Below are positions 62,257-64,000 of a stretch of 64,000 nt of DNA, in pieces (position 1 is the first letter of the stretch; each line of letters starts with the position of its first letter). The stretch comes from Microlunatus phosphovorus NM-1 (GTDB taxonomy: Bacteria > Actinomycetota > Actinomycetes > Propionibacteriales > Propionibacteriaceae): contig NC_015635.1 in NCBI RefSeq assembly GCF_000270245.1, positions 4,402,001-4,466,000 of the forward strand, written 5' to 3'. Below the pieces are notes generated by a model, which ran no database searches, was not told the origin of the DNA, and saw only the letters and a program-made list of their open reading frames with translations. Both the position numbers and the translations under genes were made by a program.

Positions 62257-63518
62257 CGATCGGCCAGCTGTGCCAGGTCGGCCCGCCACCGCTTCCGCAA
62301 CGCGGACTCAGTCGTGCCGATGGTCGCAGCCGCCTCGTCGACAGACTTCCCAGCAGCCACTGCCGCATAGAAGCGGCTCAGCGCATCAGCACCATCCGCC
62401 GCAGCGATGGAGTGGGCGGCGGTCCAAGCCAGGTCATAGGCCAGGTCGAGATCCTTGGCATCGGGCGCGAAGTCCTCCGCCGACGGCCAGTGGGTCGGCG
62501 CGCCGTGCTCGCGGACCGACCGCTCGACCGACCGCAGCGCCGGGAGACGTCCGGCGGGCCAGGCGTCGTAGGCGATCTGGTCGGCATAACCCTCCACCAG
62601 CCAGGTCGGCGTCGGCGAGCCCGGTGACCGGACCGCCACATGGACCGCCTCGTGGGTCAACAGCACCTTCCGACCGAGCTCGGTCAGCCGACCGGCCGCC
62701 TCCGGATTGACCACGACATGGATCGGTGCGCGCGTCGTATCCGGGCCCATCGGCCACGCCGCGGCAGCCACGGCCGCGTATGATCCCGGCGACACACCGA
62801 CGGTGCGCTCGAACAGCGCCCGGCTCTGCGGCACCTCGACCACCAGTACGCTGCGCCGACCCCGACGGGCACTCCCGACGCGCTGAGCGACAGCCTGCTG
62901 GGCACCCCACGACTCGGCAACCCAGCGGTCCGCCGCAGCCGAGGCGGTCAGCACCAGCACCGACCCGGATCGATGCAACCGAACCGGCTGCTGCAGCCAG
63001 AGCGGCGTCGGCGAACTGCCCGTCGGATCGTCCGCGTCGCCGGCCAGTCTCGTCGTCACCCCATCCGCGGCCGTCGGAGGCTCGGTGACGAACGTCAGCC
63101 AGACGCTCTCCTGGGCGACCCGCTTCTCCCCCGCGTACGCCCACGAGATGGTGACCTCTTGAACCCAGGCGTCAGTGCCGATGCGCTGTTGCCTGGCGTC
63201 GGACAGCTCACCCTGCGCCGACTGCACGGTCCAGGTCAGCGTCGACCAATCCAGACGTGCCAGGTTGGTGGCCCAGATCGCCGCCCGACCGGCGAAACTG
63301 CCATCGCGGGGCGAAACCAGAGCGGCCGCCGTTGTCTGATCGCCACGGCGGGCGGCCGCAACGAAGTCGTCGATTGTCTGTTGAGCGGCCGCGGTGCGCT
63401 CGACGGAACTGGTCTCGCCCGGATCCGATCCGTTGGTTTGGGCTGGCGTCGGGGAGGGCGAGCAACCGGAGAGGACGCCGACGAGCAGCAGAAGAAGGAC
63501 GACCAGCGCAATGCCCAG
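62253..63518 (-). CDS. Lipoprotein zinc metallopeptidase (gluzincin-like), start unresolved
   Basis: The frame is open with coding character from the stop at 62253 to at least 63518. Its N-terminal part is a textbook lipoprotein signal (LGIALVVLLLLLVGVLSGC, Cys at 63464), followed by a Thr/Ser/Pro linker. No in-frame ATG, GTG or TTG occurs between the upstream gene's stop and the signal. The first possible internal GTG (63227) would delete the signal and about 80 residues. An out-of-frame ATG at 63525 lies seven bases before the frame's Leu codon, so a one-base indel or a CTG start is likely. The catalytic domain has HEAVH (about 62640-62654) and a downstream Glu in WLVEGYADQ, as in peptidase MA-like families. 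The precise substrate is unknown. Confidence 0.75.
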   Translation of the reverse strand: MGIALVVLLLLLVGVLSGCSPSPTPAQTNGSDPGETSSVERTAAAQQTIDDFVAAARRGDQTTAAALVSPRDGSFAGRAAIWATNLARLDWSTLTWTVQSAQGELSDARQQRIGTDAWVQEVTISWAYAGEKRVAQESVWLTFVTEPPTAADGVTTRLAGDADDPTGSSPTPLWLQQPVRLHRSGSVLVLTASAAADRWVAESWGAQQAVAQRVGSARRGRRSVLVVEVPQSRALFERTVGVSPGSYAAVAAAAWPMGPDTTRAPIHVVVNPEAAGRLTELGRKVLLTHEAVHVAVRSPGSPTPTWLVEGYADQIAYDAWPAGRLPALRSVERSVREHGAPTHWPSAEDFAPDAKDLDLAYDLAWTAAHSIAAADGADALSRFYAAVAAGKSVDEAAATIGTTESALRKRWRADLAQLADR

Positions 63519-63580
63519 CCGGCATGAGCTACCGGATGATCCAAGCCACGCCTGGTGGCTGGTTCGAGCGAGGGTGACGA

Positions 63581-64000
63581 TCAGCCCGGGCGACGAGCGC
63601 CGGCAAACGGCATCGAGTCGAGCGCGGCGTACTCCACCGACTTGCCCGGCCGCGGGGCGTGGATGATCTGGCCGTTGCCCGCATACAAGCCGACATGGCT
63701 GATGCCGCTGTAGTAGAAGACGAGATCACCTGGCTGCAGCTCGGACTTCGAGACCGAACGACCCGCACCGATCTGGGACTGCGAGGTACGCGGCAGCGAG
63801 ACGCCAGCCTTGGCCCATGCCGCCGACGTGAGGCCGGAGCAGTCGTACGCATCGGGACCGGCGGAGGCGTACCGATAGGGCTTGCCGAGCTGCGACTTGG
63901 CGAAGGCCAGCGCGGTCGCTCCCTTGCTGGAGCCGGCGGGAACAGTGGTCGACGAGACGGGGGACCCGCCCTCGGCGGTGGCCTGCGCAGCCGCCTGAGC
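63581..64000 (-). CDS. NlpC/P60 peptidoglycan hydrolase (partial, 5' end outside window)
   Basis: Only the C-terminal 139 residues plus stop are in the window. The coding frame reads straight to base 64000. The NlpC/P60 domain is complete: LAFAKSQLGKPYRYASAGPD, catalytic Cys in AYDCSGLTSAAW, ELQPGDLVFYY, catalytic His in ISHVGLYAGNG, and QIIHAPRPGKSVEYA. It is very similar to the domain encoded at 58044-58991, so the two are paralogues. Upstream, the visible sequence is an Ala/Gln-rich segment, consistent with an N-terminal coiled-coil as in RipA-like proteins. The TGA is followed closely by the metallopeptidase gene. Confidence 0.92.
   Translation of the reverse strand, partial: AQAAAQATAEGGSPVSSTTVPAGSSKGATALAFAKSQLGKPYRYASAGPDAYDCSGLTSAAWAKAGVSLPRTSQSQIGAGRSVSKSELQPGDLVFYYSGISHVGLYAGNGQIIHAPRPGKSVEYAALDSMPFAGARRPG

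Overview
The window is a chromosomal segment of a high-GC actinobacterium. Evidence: a DivIVA/SepF/YggT/FtsZ division block, a PASTA Ser/Thr kinase, PdtaR, LspA-RluD-DksA next to DivIVA, class II DAHP synthase, a PimB-like mannosyltransferase, many GTG starts and TANNNT -10 boxes. From memory, the gene order resembles the dcw-to-pimB region of Mycobacterium (about Rv2140-Rv2190) and the matching Streptomyces region. A Propionibacteriales-type organism is plausible, but the genus cannot be fixed from the sequence. There is no rRNA, prophage, transposase gene or CRISPR array.

Layout. 1-5.3 kb: branched-chain amino acid ABC transporter (livM partial, livH, livK), the antiterminator response regulator pdtaR, tRNA-Leu(CAA) and pyk. 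5.4-26 kb (all minus strand): rluD, lspA, a DksA-like factor, divIVA, yggT, sepF, ftsZ, then the compact dcw run ftsQ-murC-murG-ftsW-murD-mraY-murF-murE-ftsI-ftsL-rsmH-mraZ. Neighbours there overlap by 1-4 bases at nearly every junction. An mraW-type RNA hairpin and MraZ boxes sit at the promoter end. 26-31 kb (plus): MoxR ATPase, DUF58 protein and a TgpA-like membrane transglutaminase. 31-36 kb: a DUF559 (Vsr-like nuclease fold) gene bracketed by inverted arrays of a 52-bp repeat, then DUF3040, dinB and a methyltransferase. 36-44 kb: PIG-L deacetylase, SelW-like protein, adenosine-kinase-like sugar kinase, FAD oxidoreductase, HelR-type ATPase, and metF divergent from a polyprenyl diphosphate synthase. 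44-48 kb: an RNase Sa-like/barstar pair downstream of thiE, divergent from thiO-thiS-thiG. 48-57 kb: PASTA kinase, EamA exporter, NAD(P)-binding protein, MBL-fold hydrolase, threonine aldolase, DAHP synthase, two tandem PlsC acyltransferases. 57-64 kb: esterase, NlpC/P60 hydrolase, small membrane protein, and a minus-strand run of NlpC/P60, lipoprotein metallopeptidase, pimB-like transferase, SRPBCC protein and ROK glucokinase.

How the genes fit together. Most of the window builds and remodels the envelope: peptidoglycan precursors (Mur enzymes, MraY), septal synthesis (FtsW/I/Q/L/Z, SepF), polar growth (DivIVA), hydrolysis (two NlpC/P60), phospholipid and mannoside synthesis (PlsC, PimB), isoprenoid supply, and sensing by a PASTA kinase.

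Most unusual content: (1) a dispersed 52-bp repeat family in three clusters, two of them inverted around the nuclease-like gene; (2) a family of 120-240 bp palindromic elements that each begin within 5 bp of a stop codon; (3) a lipoprotein metallopeptidase frame with no canonical start codon; (4) a hexanucleotide microsatellite inside dinB; (5) many apparently leaderless promoters.
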